Positions 23,052 through 31,949 of a stretch of DNA of 64,000 bases are shown one piece after another. Below the pieces are notes generated by a model, which was not told the origin of the DNA, searched no databases, and saw only the letters and a program-made list of their open reading frames with translations. The DNA lies in contig NZ_JAOEIY010000006.1 of NCBI RefSeq assembly GCF_025966695.1, forward strand, positions 248,001 to 312,000, written 5' to 3'. Source of the DNA: Stutzerimonas sp. S1. GTDB lineage: Bacteria; Pseudomonadota; Gammaproteobacteria; Pseudomonadales; Pseudomonadaceae. The stretch's first letter is position 1; each line of letters begins with the position of its first letter. Made by a program: the position numbers and the translations under genes.

Positions 23052-23339
23052 ATGCGTAAAGACAAGAAACAGGTGATTGGCGAGGAGATCGGCGACGAAT
23101 CGATCAAGCTGTTTCTGTTGCCGGAACCGGCTGACGATACGCCGCCGTCGCTGCACAAGTTGATCAAGGCATATCGCGGTCTGCGCATCGACGACTTCGA
23201 GCGCTTCATCGGTTTCTTCGTAGCTGCCGGCTACGACCTCGGCGCGCGTAACGTCAAGGGCCAGGACTTCATCGACCTGATCGCCGATCAGCATCAGGCT
23301 CGGCCCTACATCGAGGTAATCGAAGCCGCTCGCGGCTGA
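23052..23339 (+). CDS. PA4642-family small protein
   Basis: A 95-residue soluble protein beginning MRKDKKQVIGEEIGDESIKL, acidic in the second half (DDFERFIGFFVAAGYDLGAR). It belongs to the conserved Pseudomonas family named after PA4642; function unknown. Its place directly before mqo matches the order I recall from P. aeruginosa (PA4642 near mqoB, PA4640). GGAG lies upstream of the ATG. Confidence 0.85.
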   Translation: MRKDKKQVIGEEIGDESIKLFLLPEPADDTPPSLHKLIKAYRGLRIDDFERFIGFFVAAGYDLGARNVKGQDFIDLIADQHQARPYIEVIEAARG

Positions 23340-23666
23340 CCGCAAACTGTCGAGTGCCGGCGGCGAACATGGCAGCACGCCGAGGCGCTGGACCGGCACG
23401 CAGACTCGCAATCGTTTTTCTCGCCACATCCGGCCGTCGAGCCTTGGGTAAAGCCCTGCTCCGGACTGGTTGAGGTGATAGGAAGGAGGCCAAAAGCCGC
23501 CCTTCCGACAGCTGGCAGGCGTCTTTCTCGCCTGTTCTCGGGCACAGGATTCCCGAGCAGCGGAACAGAAACCATCCTCCGTTTCTGGCCGTCTGGCTGG
23601 TGGGTTATACGCGCCCGCGTACTGCGGACGTGACAGTTTAATGCTGTGATTCTGGAGAACGCGTTA
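23340..23666 (+). other. structured leader/spacer upstream of mqo
   Basis: No protein gene. Three hairpins occur in a row: GGAAGG/CCTTCC around GGC/GCC at 23481-23506, CTCGGG/CCCGAG at 23537-23557 and the perfect CAGAAAC/GTTTCTG at 23566-23587. A competing CCTGT/ACAGG pairing (23531-23548) would break the second hairpin. A TATACG box at 23606-23611 may belong to an mqo promoter downstream of them. Confidence 0.45.
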
Positions 23667-25157
23667 ATGACGCAACACGATAGCGAAGCAGTGGATATGG
23701 TGTTGGTGGGGGCCGGCATCATGAGCGTTACCCTCGCGGTACTGCTCAAGGAACTCGACCCCAACATCAAGCTTGAGATCGTCGAACTGCAGGAATCCGG
23801 AGCCATCGAAAGCTCCAATCCCTGGAACAATGCCGGTACTGGCCACGCGGGGCTTTGCGAGCTGAACTACACCCCGGACAGCAAGGACGGCGCGATCGAC
23901 ATCAAGAAGGCCGTCCTGATCAATACCCAGTTCGAAGTCTCGAAGCAGTTCTGGGCCTACCTCGCCGATCGCGAAGGCTTCGGCTCTCCCCGCGACTTCA
24001 TCAATCCCGTTCCGCATCTGAGCTTCGTGCGCGGCAGCAAGAACATCGACTATCTCAAACGTCGGTTCGATGCGCTGAAGACCCACCATGCTTTCGCCGA
24101 CATGACCTACTCGGAAGACCGCGCGACGCTGGCCGAGTGGATGCCGCTGATGATGCCGGGTCGCGCCGCCGACGAGCCGATCGCCGCCACCCGCGCCATG
24201 AATGGTACTGACGTCAACTTCGGCGCTGTCACCAACCAGATGCTCGGCTACCTGTCGCGCAGCGCGGGCGTCAAGGTTTCCTACAACCAGAAGGTGACCG
24301 GACTGGCGCGTACCGCGAGCGGCTGGAAGGTCGACATCAAGAACACCCGCAGTGGCGATTCTCGCGAAGTGGCTGCCGGTTTCGTCTTCCTTGGCGCCGG
24401 TGGCGCGGCATTGCCGCTGCTGCAGATGTCCGGTATCGAGGAGGGGAAGGGCTTCGGTGGCTTCCCGGTGAGCGGCCAGTGGCTGCGTTGCGACAACCCG
24501 GAGATCGTCGCTAAGCACCAGGCCAAGGTTTACAGCCTGGCCGCGGTCGGCGCACCGCCGATGTCGGTGCCGCACCTGGATACCCGCGTAGTCGATGGCA
24601 AGAAATCCCTGCTGTTCGGACCCTATGCCGGTTTCACCACCAAGTTCCTCAAGCGCGGCTCCTTCATGGATCTGCCGCTGTCGATCCGGCCGAGCAACAT
24701 CGGTCCTATGATGGCCGTGGCGCGCGACAACATGGACCTGACTCGTTACCTGATCAAGGAAGTGATGCAGTCCATGGAAGACCGCCTGGAAACCCTGCGT
24801 GGTTTCTATCCCGAGGCCAAGGCCGAAGACTGGCGTCTGGAAATCGCGGGTCAGCGCGTGCAGATCATCAAGAAGGACCCGAAGAAGGGCGGCATCCTGC
24901 AGTTCGGTACCGAACTGGTCGCGGCGAAGGACGGCAGCATTGCAGCTCTGCTCGGTGCCTCGCCGGGCGCTTCGGTCACCGTATCGATCATGCTTGACCT
25001 GATCGAGCGCTGCTTCCCCGAGCAATACCGCTCGCAGGCTTGGTCGTCCAAACTGGCCGAGATGTTCCCGGCGCGGGAAACGACCCTGCAGAACGATGCC
25101 GCTGCGTATCGCGAAGTCAGTGCGATGGCCGACAAGCGCCTGGGTCTGGCGGGCTGA
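23667..25157 (+). CDS. mqo: malate:quinone oxidoreductase
   Basis: FAD-dependent peripheral membrane enzyme that oxidises malate and reduces quinone, standing in for malate dehydrogenase in the TCA cycle of pseudomonads. The 496-residue product has the FAD fold [39 protein letters not shown], and the [10 protein letters not shown] and [11 protein letters not shown] blocks of the Mqo family. The start at 23667 follows TGGAG by about ten bases; an upstream in-frame GTG at 23646 lacks such a site. A strong terminator follows. Confidence 0.96.
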   Translation: MTQHDSEAVDMVLVGAGIMSVTLAVLLKELDPNIKLEIVELQESGAIESSNPWNNAGTGHAGLCELNYTPDSKDGAIDIKKAVLINTQFEVSKQFWAYLADREGFGSPRDFINPVPHLSFVRGSKNIDYLKRRFDALKTHHAFADMTYSEDRATLAEWMPLMMPGRAADEPIAATRAMNGTDVNFGAVTNQMLGYLSRSAGVKVSYNQKVTGLARTASGWKVDIKNTRSGDSREVAAGFVFLGAGGAALPLLQMSGIEEGKGFGGFPVSGQWLRCDNPEIVAKHQAKVYSLAAVGAPPMSVPHLDTRVVDGKKSLLFGPYAGFTTKFLKRGSFMDLPLSIRPSNIGPMMAVARDNMDLTRYLIKEVMQSMEDRLETLRGFYPEAKAEDWRLEIAGQRVQIIKKDPKKGGILQFGTELVAAKDGSIAALLGASPGASVTVSIMLDLIERCFPEQYRSQAWSSKLAEMFPARETTLQNDAAAYREVSAMADKRLGLAG

Positions 25158-25413
25158 TCGAAGCGTATCTGCTGACGTCGTACACGAAACCGCCCTGCCT
25201 CACTGAGACAGGGCGGTTTTTTTTTGCATGTTCAGCCTTGCCGGCCGGTAACGGTTGGCCGATCCAGCCGAGTCGACTCTCGGTGACCTCGACCCATTGC
25301 TGGCCGCTGGGGCTGCGGGTCGCGCTGAGCAGCATGCGACAGCAGCCCTGCTCGTCGACGAGCGCATAGTGGCGGTGATGCTGACGGCGCAGCAGTCGGC
25401 GAAGAAATTCCAT
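25117..25413 (-). CDS. small hypothetical protein overlapping the mqo 3' end
   Basis: A 98-residue frame starting [20 protein letters not shown] and continuing with a plausible beta-rich core ([20 protein letters not shown]) to WIGQPLP. The first 55 residues look like a genuine small conserved protein; the last 40 codons simply read the mqo terminator and the mqo end antisense, so the true gene may have been extended by loss of its stop. No clear ribosome site. Convergent overlap with mqo is 41 bases. Confidence 0.45.
   Translation of the reverse strand: MEFLRRLLRRQHHRHYALVDEQGCCRMLLSATRSPSGQQWVEVTESRLGWIGQPLPAGKAEHAKKNRPVSVRQGGFVYDVSRYASISPPDPGACRPSH
25187..25225 (+). terminator. mqo terminator
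   Basis: Perfect 11-base stem AAACCGCCCTG / CAGGGCGGTTT with an 11-base loop and a run of nine or more T, 29 bases after the mqo stop. It could work in both directions because the upper strand begins with A residues. Confidence 0.92.
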
Positions 25414-25583
25414 GCTCGGCATACCCGGTCGTTGAGTTGCCGGCTTTATCGCAGCTGCGCATGACAGCTAGATGAAGGAACGCACCGGCGCTGCGTCCGG
25501 TCTGATTCGCATCACTGTCGGGGTTTGGTGGCGCTGGGTATACTGCGCGGCGTTCGTCATCCCCCCACTTGGAGAAAAACAGC

Positions 25584-26168
25584 ATGCTGCAACGCCTGTT
25601 GTTCGGACTTATCGCTGTGCTTGGACTGGCTCTCGCAGGTTGCGCCCACAGCCCGCAGCAGCTCGACCCCAATCCCAAACTCATGGGTACCATCAATCCG
25701 GTTGGTCAGGGTCAGCCGGTCGTTGTGCGCGTCGTCGATGGTCGTTCCTCGCCGACCCTGGGCACGCGTGGCGGGCTGTATCCGGAAACCAGTGCGGTCA
25801 TCGTGCCGAGCGAGAAGGTGCTGCCCAAGCTGCAGGCGCAGACTGAGGCGGCTGTACGGCTGCTCGGCTTCACGCCTTCGCCGAACGCCTACAACGCACC
25901 GCAACTGACGCTGACGCTGGCGGAGCTGAAGTACCAGTCGCCGAAGGAAGGCCTGTATGTCACCGAAGCCAACATCGGCGCAACGCTGCGGGTCGAGGTG
26001 CAGAACTCCGGACGTCGTTACAGCGGTCGCTACGGCGCTTCGCTGAACCAGCGTTTCGGCATGGCACCGAACGAGCAGACCAATACCAAGCTGGTCAGTG
26101 ACGTGCTGAGCGACGCGCTGACGCGCGCCTTCAAGGATCAGAACATCGGCCAGCTGCTGGCGCAGTGA
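25584..26168 (+). CDS. YajG-family lipoprotein
   Basis: A 194-residue lipoprotein: signal MLQRLLFGLIAVLGLALAGC with lipobox LAGC, then a domain resembling the YajG/TonB-box-less outer membrane lipoproteins (VVVRVVDGRSSPTLGTRGG, YNAPQLTLTLAELKYQ). GGAG lies nine bases before the ATG at 25584 and decides this start over an upstream in-frame codon. Role unknown; probably anchored to the outer membrane since residue +2 is Ala, not Asp. Confidence 0.8.
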   Translation: MLQRLLFGLIAVLGLALAGCAHSPQQLDPNPKLMGTINPVGQGQPVVVRVVDGRSSPTLGTRGGLYPETSAVIVPSEKVLPKLQAQTEAAVRLLGFTPSPNAYNAPQLTLTLAELKYQSPKEGLYVTEANIGATLRVEVQNSGRRYSGRYGASLNQRFGMAPNEQTNTKLVSDVLSDALTRAFKDQNIGQLLAQ

Positions 26169-26200
26169 GCACTAGCGCTACGCTGGTTGATCGACCCGGA

Positions 26201-26226
26201 AAAGCCCGCAGCAGCGGGCTTTTTCT
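26201..26226 (+). terminator. terminator of the YajG-like gene
   Basis: Nine-base perfect stem AAAGCCCGC / GCGGGCTTT, four-base loop, T-rich tail, 32 bases after the stop. Confidence 0.88.
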
Positions 26227-26253
26227 TTGCCGGCAGGATTGAGCGCTGCAACG

Positions 26254-26278
26254 AAAAACGCCCCGAGATCGGGGCGTT
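26254..26278 (-). terminator. terminator of the DUF1329 gene
   Basis: Read on the minus strand: AACGCCCC / GGGGCGTT with a six-base loop followed by a T run, placed 22 bases after the stop of the minus-strand gene. It lies back to back with the + strand terminator at 26201. Confidence 0.85.
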
Positions 26279-26300
26279 AGATCATCAGCGGCGTGTTCGC

Positions 26301-27662
26301 TCAGCGTACGCCGGCGTTGCGCAGTGCGGCCGGGGTGTACTGGTTGGAGTTGGCCTTGTAGTTGTAGGTGTAGGGGTTCTTTTCCTCGTTCTTCATGCCC
26401 ATCACCAGATAGCGCCCGGAGACCAGGTCGTACAACGTCTCCATTGCATACAGCGGGACCTGCACGTTGTACACCTGCTGCGCATGGGCCTCGGCGACGC
26501 GCCACAGCTGGTTACGGCCGTCGTAGTGATCGATTACCGCGGCTTGCCAGGTATCTTCGTCGATGAACAAGTGGCGCTTGGCATAGATGTGGCGATCACC
26601 GGCCTTGAGGGTCGCCTCGACTTCCCAGACGCGGTGCAGTTCGTAGCGGGTCAGATCCTGGTTGATGTGGCCGGCCTTGACGATGTCGTCGTACTTCAGC
26701 TTCGGCGAGTCCAGGCGGTAGGCGTTATAAGGAATGTACAGTTCGCGCTTGCCGATCAGTTTCCACTCGTAGCGATCGGGCGCGCCGTTGAACATGTCGA
26801 GGTTGTCTGCGGTGCGCAGGCCGTCGGCGGCAGTGCCGGGGCCGTCGTAGGCGACCTGCGGAGCGCGGCGCACGCGGCGTTGGCCGGCGTTGTAGATCCA
26901 CGCCATGCGCGGCTCCTTCACCTGGTCGAGTGTCTCGTGTACCAGCAGCACGTTGCCTGCCAGGCGTGACGGTTCGGTCACCTGCTGCTTGAAGTAGAAC
27001 AGCACGTTGCCGTGTTTTTCGGCGCTGTAGTCCGTCAGGGTGTTGGCGTACACCACCTCGTCAATGAACTTTACCAGGCTGTAGCTGCCGTTCACCTGCG
27101 GTGTGGCCTGGGCGACCACGCGTCGTGCCGAGGCGCCGCGGTAGCGGGTGATGTGGTTCCAGACCACCTGCAGGCCGTCCTGCGGAATCGGGAAGGCAAT
27201 TGCGGTCTCGAAGTTTTCCAGGCCATTGCCGCCACGCACCAGGGTCGTATTGCGGGCATTGCGCGCGGCGGCGTCGTAGATGTGCTGCGGCAGGGCCGCG
27301 CTGCGGCGGGTTTCGAACACCGGTAGGCGGTAGCTTTGCGGATAGCGCTTGAGCATCGCGATCTGGCCCGGACTCAGATTGTCCTGGTACTGCTGATAAT
27401 TCTGCGCGGTGATAACGAATTTCGGCTGGTCATCGGCGAAGGGGTCGCCGACGAAGCCATCGGCGCTGACCGGGGCCGCATTTTCGGCCAGGCCCCCGGT
27501 CCAGGCCGGGATGGTACCGGCAGCGTTGCCGGCCCGCTCGGCGCCGACTGGCGTCAGGCTGTTGCCGAGCTTGGCTGCGTCCGATTCGGATACCGCTGCG
27601 CCGGCTGTGCCCGCCAGCAGTGCCAGCGAGAGGGCCCCCAATTTGAATAATGTGGTGCTCAT
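26301..27662 (-). CDS. DUF1329 periplasmic/outer-membrane-associated protein
   Basis: A 453-residue exported protein with a Sec signal (LGALSLALLAGTAGA) and the DUF1329 pattern: LTPVGAERAGNAAGTIPAWT near the mature N-terminus, YRLPVFETRRSAALP, a large beta-rich middle with RRVRRAPQVAYDGPGTAADG and the end DLVSGRYLVMGM. DUF1329 proteins usually sit beside DUF1302 and are linked to lipid or hydrophobic substrate handling, with an LolB-like fold proposed; here it stands alone. AGGA precedes the ATG. An operator-like palindrome lies upstream. Confidence 0.85.
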   Translation of the reverse strand: MSTTLFKLGALSLALLAGTAGAAVSESDAAKLGNSLTPVGAERAGNAAGTIPAWTGGLAENAAPVSADGFVGDPFADDQPKFVITAQNYQQYQDNLSPGQIAMLKRYPQSYRLPVFETRRSAALPQHIYDAAARNARNTTLVRGGNGLENFETAIAFPIPQDGLQVVWNHITRYRGASARRVVAQATPQVNGSYSLVKFIDEVVYANTLTDYSAEKHGNVLFYFKQQVTEPSRLAGNVLLVHETLDQVKEPRMAWIYNAGQRRVRRAPQVAYDGPGTAADGLRTADNLDMFNGAPDRYEWKLIGKRELYIPYNAYRLDSPKLKYDDIVKAGHINQDLTRYELHRVWEVEATLKAGDRHIYAKRHLFIDEDTWQAAVIDHYDGRNQLWRVAEAHAQQVYNVQVPLYAMETLYDLVSGRYLVMGMKNEEKNPYTYNYKANSNQYTPAALRNAGVR

Positions 27663-27997
27663 TGTTGTTGTCCTGTGATCCTTGAAAAAGTAATGACCCA
27701 TCCGATGCGTTCATGACCAGGTGGTCAAATTCGCGCATTGCGCTGATTCTTGGGGTCATTGACGCAGCGGCAGGGCTACGCCGTCCTCCTTTGATGTGAG
27801 CGCGTGCCGGACGATCGTCAGGCGAAGGCTCTATTTCGCCCATTCGGGGTGTTCGGAGGGTGAGGGCGGGAGACGCCTTCGTCAAGATGATCTGGCGAAG
27901 GAGCAGATATAAACCGCGTCAATGATGCGAGCTGGGGACTCGGGCTCCCGCCGGGCGACGCCTTGCCATGAGGGCGCCGGGCGGGGCGGGCAACCGA
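27663..27997. other. spacer upstream of the DUF1329 gene
   Basis: About 335 bases without a gene. It holds the DUF1329 promoter region with the palindrome at 27714-27727, and a GC-rich stretch next to the acyltransferase stop with loosely paired repeats (CTTCGTCA/TGGCGAAG near 27870-27900). Nothing else recognised. Confidence 0.5.
27714..27727. promoter_or_regulatory. operator-like palindrome over a -35 box
   Basis: TGACCAGGTGGTCA is a perfect 6-2-6 palindrome 52 bases upstream of the DUF1329 ATG. On the minus strand it overlaps a TTGACC element usable as a -35 box. Size and symmetry suit a TetR/FadR-like repressor; the regulator is not in this window. Confidence 0.4.
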
Positions 27998-29164
27998 TTA
28001 CAGCGGCAGGCCGGCGTTGAGGCGGTACTGGTTGCGTACCGGGGTGGCGTATTGCTGGATCAGGTAGGGTTGTTGCTCGCTCGGGCACGCGGCCAGGCGC
28101 GCGCTCCACTGCGCTTCGGCCCGCTCCAGCTCGGCCCTGTCGAACAGTTCGGCGGCACTCGGCACGCTGAGCGCCGGGTCCTGCTCGTCCCACATGCGGT
28201 ACGCTAGGTAGTGCACCGGAAACAGCCGATAACCGCAGAGAATCTCGCGGTCGAGGGCCGCCGCCAGTTCCTTCGCATCATCCGGTACGCTGCTCATCGG
28301 TGCGCCGAAGTGCACGTGCACCCGGCCCTTGTAGCCGGTGATGCCCAGCGCAATGCTGGCGTCATCCTCGCCGGGTGCCTTGGTATAGCTGCCGGTGGTG
28401 GCGCGGGTGAACAGTTCGCGGGCCTTGGCCAGGTCGCAGGGGTCGTACTCGTAGCTGATCGCCACCGGTGTCGGGCGTAGTGCCGCCAGCACTTCGGCGA
28501 AGGGTTCGTCCTTGCGGCTCATGTGCAGCATCTTGAGAATGGCCGAGTCGGTACGGTCATCACCGTCCTTGGCGCGACCTTCGGCCTGGGCGATCCACAC
28601 CGATTCGCCATCCTCGCGGATGGAGTGATTGATGTATGCGGAAAGCAGCTGGTAGGCGGCGAGCTTCTCACGTCGGGCGGTGATCGACCGGCGCACGATG
28701 AAACTCTTGTTCAGACGCATCAGGTCGCTGACAAACGGCCTCTGCAGCAGGTTGTCGCCAATGGCGATACGCGGGGTGCGGATACCGGCCTGATACACGG
28801 CGTAGTTGACGAACGCTGGATCCATCACGATGTCCCGATGGTTAGCCAGGAACAGGTAGGCGCGTCCGGGCTGTAGCCCTTGCACGCCCGAGTAGGTCAC
28901 GCCATCGGTGGCGCGCTCGATGGTCCGATCGACATAGCCTTCGATCTTGTCCTGCAGCGCATCGACCGAGTCGATGCGGGCGAACTCACGGCGCAGGCGA
29001 TGGGCGATGACCGGCTTGAGCAGCCAGCCGAAAGTGTCTGCCAGCCGCGGGAAGCGAAAGTGCACCAGAATGTCGAGAAAGTCCCGATCGGCGAACAGGC
29101 GGGCCATGACGCCCGGTACTTCGGCGTCGGCGTAGGGGCGGATGGCTTCGAATTCGTCCATCAT
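27998..29164 (-). CDS. glycerolipid acyltransferase family protein (GPAT-like motif)
   Basis: A 388-residue PlsC-superfamily protein without obvious signal peptide. The catalytic block reads LANHRDIVMDPAFVN, i.e. His-Arg-Asp with a further Asp at +6, closer to glycerol-3-phosphate acyltransferases than to the HX4D spacing of plain PlsC. The second block is AEGRAKDGDDRT, then LRPTPVAISYEYDPCD. It probably acylates a phosphorylated or lipid acceptor at the membrane, but substrate is unproven. Start: two adjacent ATG codons at 29164/29161; no strong ribosome site separates them. Confidence 0.75.
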   Translation of the reverse strand: MMDEFEAIRPYADAEVPGVMARLFADRDFLDILVHFRFPRLADTFGWLLKPVIAHRLRREFARIDSVDALQDKIEGYVDRTIERATDGVTYSGVQGLQPGRAYLFLANHRDIVMDPAFVNYAVYQAGIRTPRIAIGDNLLQRPFVSDLMRLNKSFIVRRSITARREKLAAYQLLSAYINHSIREDGESVWIAQAEGRAKDGDDRTDSAILKMLHMSRKDEPFAEVLAALRPTPVAISYEYDPCDLAKARELFTRATTGSYTKAPGEDDASIALGITGYKGRVHVHFGAPMSSVPDDAKELAAALDREILCGYRLFPVHYLAYRMWDEQDPALSVPSAAELFDRAELERAEAQWSARLAACPSEQQPYLIQQYATPVRNQYRLNAGLPL

Positions 29165-29380
29165 TCTCTCTATAAGGAAGCGGCGAGAAAGGTGCCGGGC
29201 GGATCACGATTGCGGTCCGGACGCGCTATACAGTAGGAAGAGGGGCCACCCGCCCGAGGAATATGGGGGCTGCCCGAGCCTGCCTGTCCAGTCGTGCCTG
29301 CCGGCGATCACCACGGCGGGTCCCTGAATGGGGCTGAAACTAGACGGCGATTATAGCGACAAGTCACGTGGGAGACGTCG

Positions 29381-29563
29381 ATGCTGGAGTCACAGCTATA
29401 CCAATGTCCATATTGCGGCGAGCAGGCCGAAGCGCTGCTCGACCTGAGCGGCGGCGATCAGCAGTACGTCGAGGATTGCCCGGTGTGCTGTCGCCCTGCG
29501 GTGTTCGATTTGAGTACCGATGGTCAAGTCTGGCAATTGCAGGTTCGTCGGGAGGACGATTGA
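29381..29563 (+). CDS. CPXCG-motif cysteine-rich small protein
   Basis: A 60-residue acidic protein with two Cys pairs, YQCPYCGEQ and DCPVCCRP, forming a probable zinc ribbon. It is the small CPXCG family seen widely in proteobacteria, function unknown. GGGAG precedes the ATG by six bases and the stop overlaps the next gene by one base (TGATG). Confidence 0.85.
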   Translation: MLESQLYQCPYCGEQAEALLDLSGGDQQYVEDCPVCCRPAVFDLSTDGQVWQLQVRREDD

Positions 29564-29823
29564 TGCAGCGTATCTACGAGCCGCGTGACCTGCTGGAGGC
29601 GCAGATGCTCACCGGCATGCTGGCCGGCGAGGGCATCGAGACGTTTCTCGCCGGCGGCCATTTGGTCGGCGCGATGGGGGAGTTGCCGGCGATCGGTCTG
29701 CTCGGGTTGATGGTGGCCGACCGCGACGCCGTGCGCGCGCGCCAGCTGATCGCCGCGTACAATGGCGCGCTGCCGTTGCCGGGCGATGAGCCGGAGAGCT
29801 ACCCCGGTGAATTGATCTGCTGA
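29563..29823 (+). CDS. DUF2007 domain protein
   Basis: An 86-residue protein starting MQRIYEPRDLLEAQMLTGML with the DUF2007 pattern: a helix, GEGIETFLAGGHLVG, and LMVADRDAVRARQLIAAY. DUF2007 is a putative signal-transducing ferredoxin-like domain. It is translationally coupled to the CPXCG gene and the SRAP gene follows after 11 bases, so the three likely form an operon. Confidence 0.85.
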   Translation: MQRIYEPRDLLEAQMLTGMLAGEGIETFLAGGHLVGAMGELPAIGLLGLMVADRDAVRARQLIAAYNGALPLPGDEPESYPGELIC

Positions 29824-29834
29824 CGAGTGTGCTT

Positions 29835-30455
29835 ATGTGTGGCCGCTATGCCTTTTTTCGTTGGAGCCCGGCGTTCGCCGCGTTACCGGGATTTCCCGCC
29901 GATCAGGCACCGCACTGGAGCCTGGCGCCGGGTGCCCGGGTGCTGCTGTTGCGCAAGGTCGATGGCGAGCTTGCGCTGGATAGCGTGCGCTGGGGCTTGA
30001 CGCCGGCCTGGCTCAGCGACCTGACTCGCACCCCAGCGCAGGCGCGCGCCGAAACCCTGGCCGAGCAGCCGATGTTCCGCGAAGCCTTCCGCCTACGCCG
30101 GGGGCTGTTGCCGGCAAACGGCTTCTACGAGTGGCGTGGCACGGCGCGCAAGCGACCGTACTGGATGACCGCCGAGGGCTCGCTCAGCTACTTCGCCGCG
30201 TTGTGGGAAGCCTATCCGGTACAGGGGCATACCTATCTCAGTGCCGCGGTGGTGACTGTTCCGGCGGCTAACCAACGGCGTCCACTGATCCTCGATGAGG
30301 CTGCGCAGGCCGCCTGGCTCGATCCTGATACTCCGCTGGAAACCCTGCAGGCACTGCTGGGCCAGCCGCAGCCGCTGCTGCGCGAACGACCGCTGGCGAC
30401 GCTGGTCAACGATCCCAAACTCGATGCGCCGGAGTGTCTGACCCCGGCGAACTAG
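29835..30455 (+). CDS. SOS response-associated peptidase (SRAP/HMCES, YedK-like)
   Basis: A 206-residue protein that should crosslink to abasic sites in single-stranded DNA through Cys2, shielding them. The N-terminus after Met removal is CGRYAFF, and the conserved LPANGFYEWRG block gives the Asn/Glu residues of the active site. The ATG at 29835 must be the start because Cys2 has to become the N-terminal residue; the frame's earlier GTG would block catalysis. The active-site His normally found late in the protein is less clear: the expected segment reads VVTVPAANQ, so check the His. Confidence 0.88.
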   Translation: MCGRYAFFRWSPAFAALPGFPADQAPHWSLAPGARVLLLRKVDGELALDSVRWGLTPAWLSDLTRTPAQARAETLAEQPMFREAFRLRRGLLPANGFYEWRGTARKRPYWMTAEGSLSYFAALWEAYPVQGHTYLSAAVVTVPAANQRRPLILDEAAQAAWLDPDTPLETLQALLGQPQPLLRERPLATLVNDPKLDAPECLTPAN

Positions 30456-30580
30456 TCGCTGCTTGGGGCGTCGCTGCTGCCAGGCCTGCGGGCCGAATCG
30501 CTTGAGATGCTCGTTTCGCCTCGGTTGCCTGGGTGTCGGCCCCGCTCTAGGATACGACGCAGATTCTACGGAGAAGCTTC

Positions 30581-31396
30581 ATGTTCAAACTGCAACCTTT
30601 GTCCGTGCTGATCGCGGCCGCGCTGCTGGCCGGCTGCCAGGCCGTCAACACCACCAGCGGCGGTGCCGTCGGTGTCGAGCGCAAGCAGTACATGTTCAGC
30701 ATGCTGTCGACCGAGCAGGTCAACCAGATGTATGCGCAGTCCTATCAGCAGACCCTGAGCGAGGCCTCCAGCAAGGGGGTGCTAGCCAAGAGCGGCACAG
30801 TGACCAAGCGGGTCGACGCCATCGCCCAGCGCCTGATCGCGAAGGTCTCGGTGTTCCGTCCGGACGCGGCGCAGTGGGACTGGGCTGTCAACGTGATCGA
30901 GAGTCCGGAACTCAACGCCAACTGCGGACCGGGGGGCAAGATCATCTTCTATACCGGGCTGGTCGAGAAACTCAAGCTTACCGATGATGAAATCGCCGCA
31001 GTGATGGGCCACGAGATCGCCCACGCCCTGCGTGAGCATGGCCGCGAGGCGATGTCGAAGGCTTATGGCGTACAGATGGCGACCCAGCTAGGTTCGGCGA
31101 TGGGCGTCGGTACCGGCAGCCTGCAGCTGGCGAACATGGGGGTGGAATATCTGATGACGCTGCCCAACAGTCGCAACAACGAGAACGAAGCGGATCTGAT
31201 CGGCCTGGAGCTGGCAGCGCGGGCTGGCTACAACCCCAATGCAGCGCTGACTCTGTGGGAGAAGATGGCCTCGGCGGGTGGCTCGGCGCCGCCGGAGTTC
31301 ATGAGCACACACCCGTCGTCCAGCACACGTACTGCGACGCTCAAAGCCAATATCCCGAAAGTCATGCCGCTGTACGAGCAGGCACGCAATCGCTAA
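30581..31396 (+). CDS. M48-family metalloprotease lipoprotein
   Basis: A 271-residue lipoprotein with signal ending LLAGC, zinc motif HEIAHAL (HEXXH) near residue 149 and a downstream NENEADLIG giving the third ligand Glu. The arrangement matches LoiP/YcaL-type outer-membrane proteases that degrade misassembled envelope proteins. GGAG precedes the ATG. A weak hairpin CTGCCGACG/CGTCGGCAG follows at 31407-31435. Confidence 0.88.
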   Translation: MFKLQPLSVLIAAALLAGCQAVNTTSGGAVGVERKQYMFSMLSTEQVNQMYAQSYQQTLSEASSKGVLAKSGTVTKRVDAIAQRLIAKVSVFRPDAAQWDWAVNVIESPELNANCGPGGKIIFYTGLVEKLKLTDDEIAAVMGHEIAHALREHGREAMSKAYGVQMATQLGSAMGVGTGSLQLANMGVEYLMTLPNSRNNENEADLIGLELAARAGYNPNAALTLWEKMASAGGSAPPEFMSTHPSSSTRTATLKANIPKVMPLYEQARNR

Positions 31397-31420
31397 CCGT
31401 TAAGTTCTGCCGACGGCCGT

Positions 31421-31864
31421 TCAGTTCGTCGGCAGATGATCGGACAGCGCGCTGTGCAGCCCGAGCTGCAGCCGGAGGTTCTCCAGATCGACCAGCGTGC
31501 TGACGTCTTCGATATCGCCGGTGGAATTGAGCGTCCAGATGCTGACTGCCGCGACGGCGAGGATCTTGTCGCTCGCAGGCCAGCCTGGCAGGGGCTTGAC
31601 CAGGGTGCCCATCACCGTGCTGGTGGTGATCACTTTGTGGCCTTCGCAAATGCAGTCGTCGACTACGACCTCCAGATCGGGCATCGCGCTGCGCGCTGCG
31701 CGTACCAGTTCGGCGAAGCCGGCGCTGTTCAGCGGCTGGCTGATCAGCGAGCACTTGTAGCTGAAATACCGACTCTGCAGTTGTTCGGAAAGGGCCAGGC
31801 GGCCCTTGTTCCAACTGAGGTCGATATGGGTGCAGACTCGTTTCTTGCGTCCATCCGCTGACAT
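31421..31864 (-). CDS. SnoaL-like ester cyclase family protein
   Basis: A 147-residue soluble NTF2-like protein. The pattern FAELVRAARSAMPDLEVVVD, then TTSTVMGTLVKPLPGWPASD and a last strand with EDVSTLVDLENLRLQLG fits the SnoaL/ester-cyclase group. Family members catalyse aldol-type cyclisations or bind small ligands, but most bacterial stand-alone copies are uncharacterised. GAGGAG lies about eleven bases before the ATG. Confidence 0.7.
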   Translation of the reverse strand: MSADGRKKRVCTHIDLSWNKGRLALSEQLQSRYFSYKCSLISQPLNSAGFAELVRAARSAMPDLEVVVDDCICEGHKVITTSTVMGTLVKPLPGWPASDKILAVAAVSIWTLNSTGDIEDVSTLVDLENLRLQLGLHSALSDHLPTN

Positions 31865-31949
31865 GCAGCCTGGTCTCCTCGGGGCGCTGGCGGTGTGCTG
31901 CGGCTGCGCACTCTAGCAGCTCCCTCGATTCGCGGATTTGCGCTGTGTA

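Noticed and set aside
21682..23209. Several frames overlapping the DauA gene on both strands
   Set aside because: They are shadows of the transporter gene, whose protein follows E. coli DauA closely.
31407..31435. CTGCCGACG/CGTCGGCAG hairpin between the M48 and SnoaL genes
   Set aside because: Perfect nine-base stem but no T run and partly inside the SnoaL coding end; not listed as a terminator.
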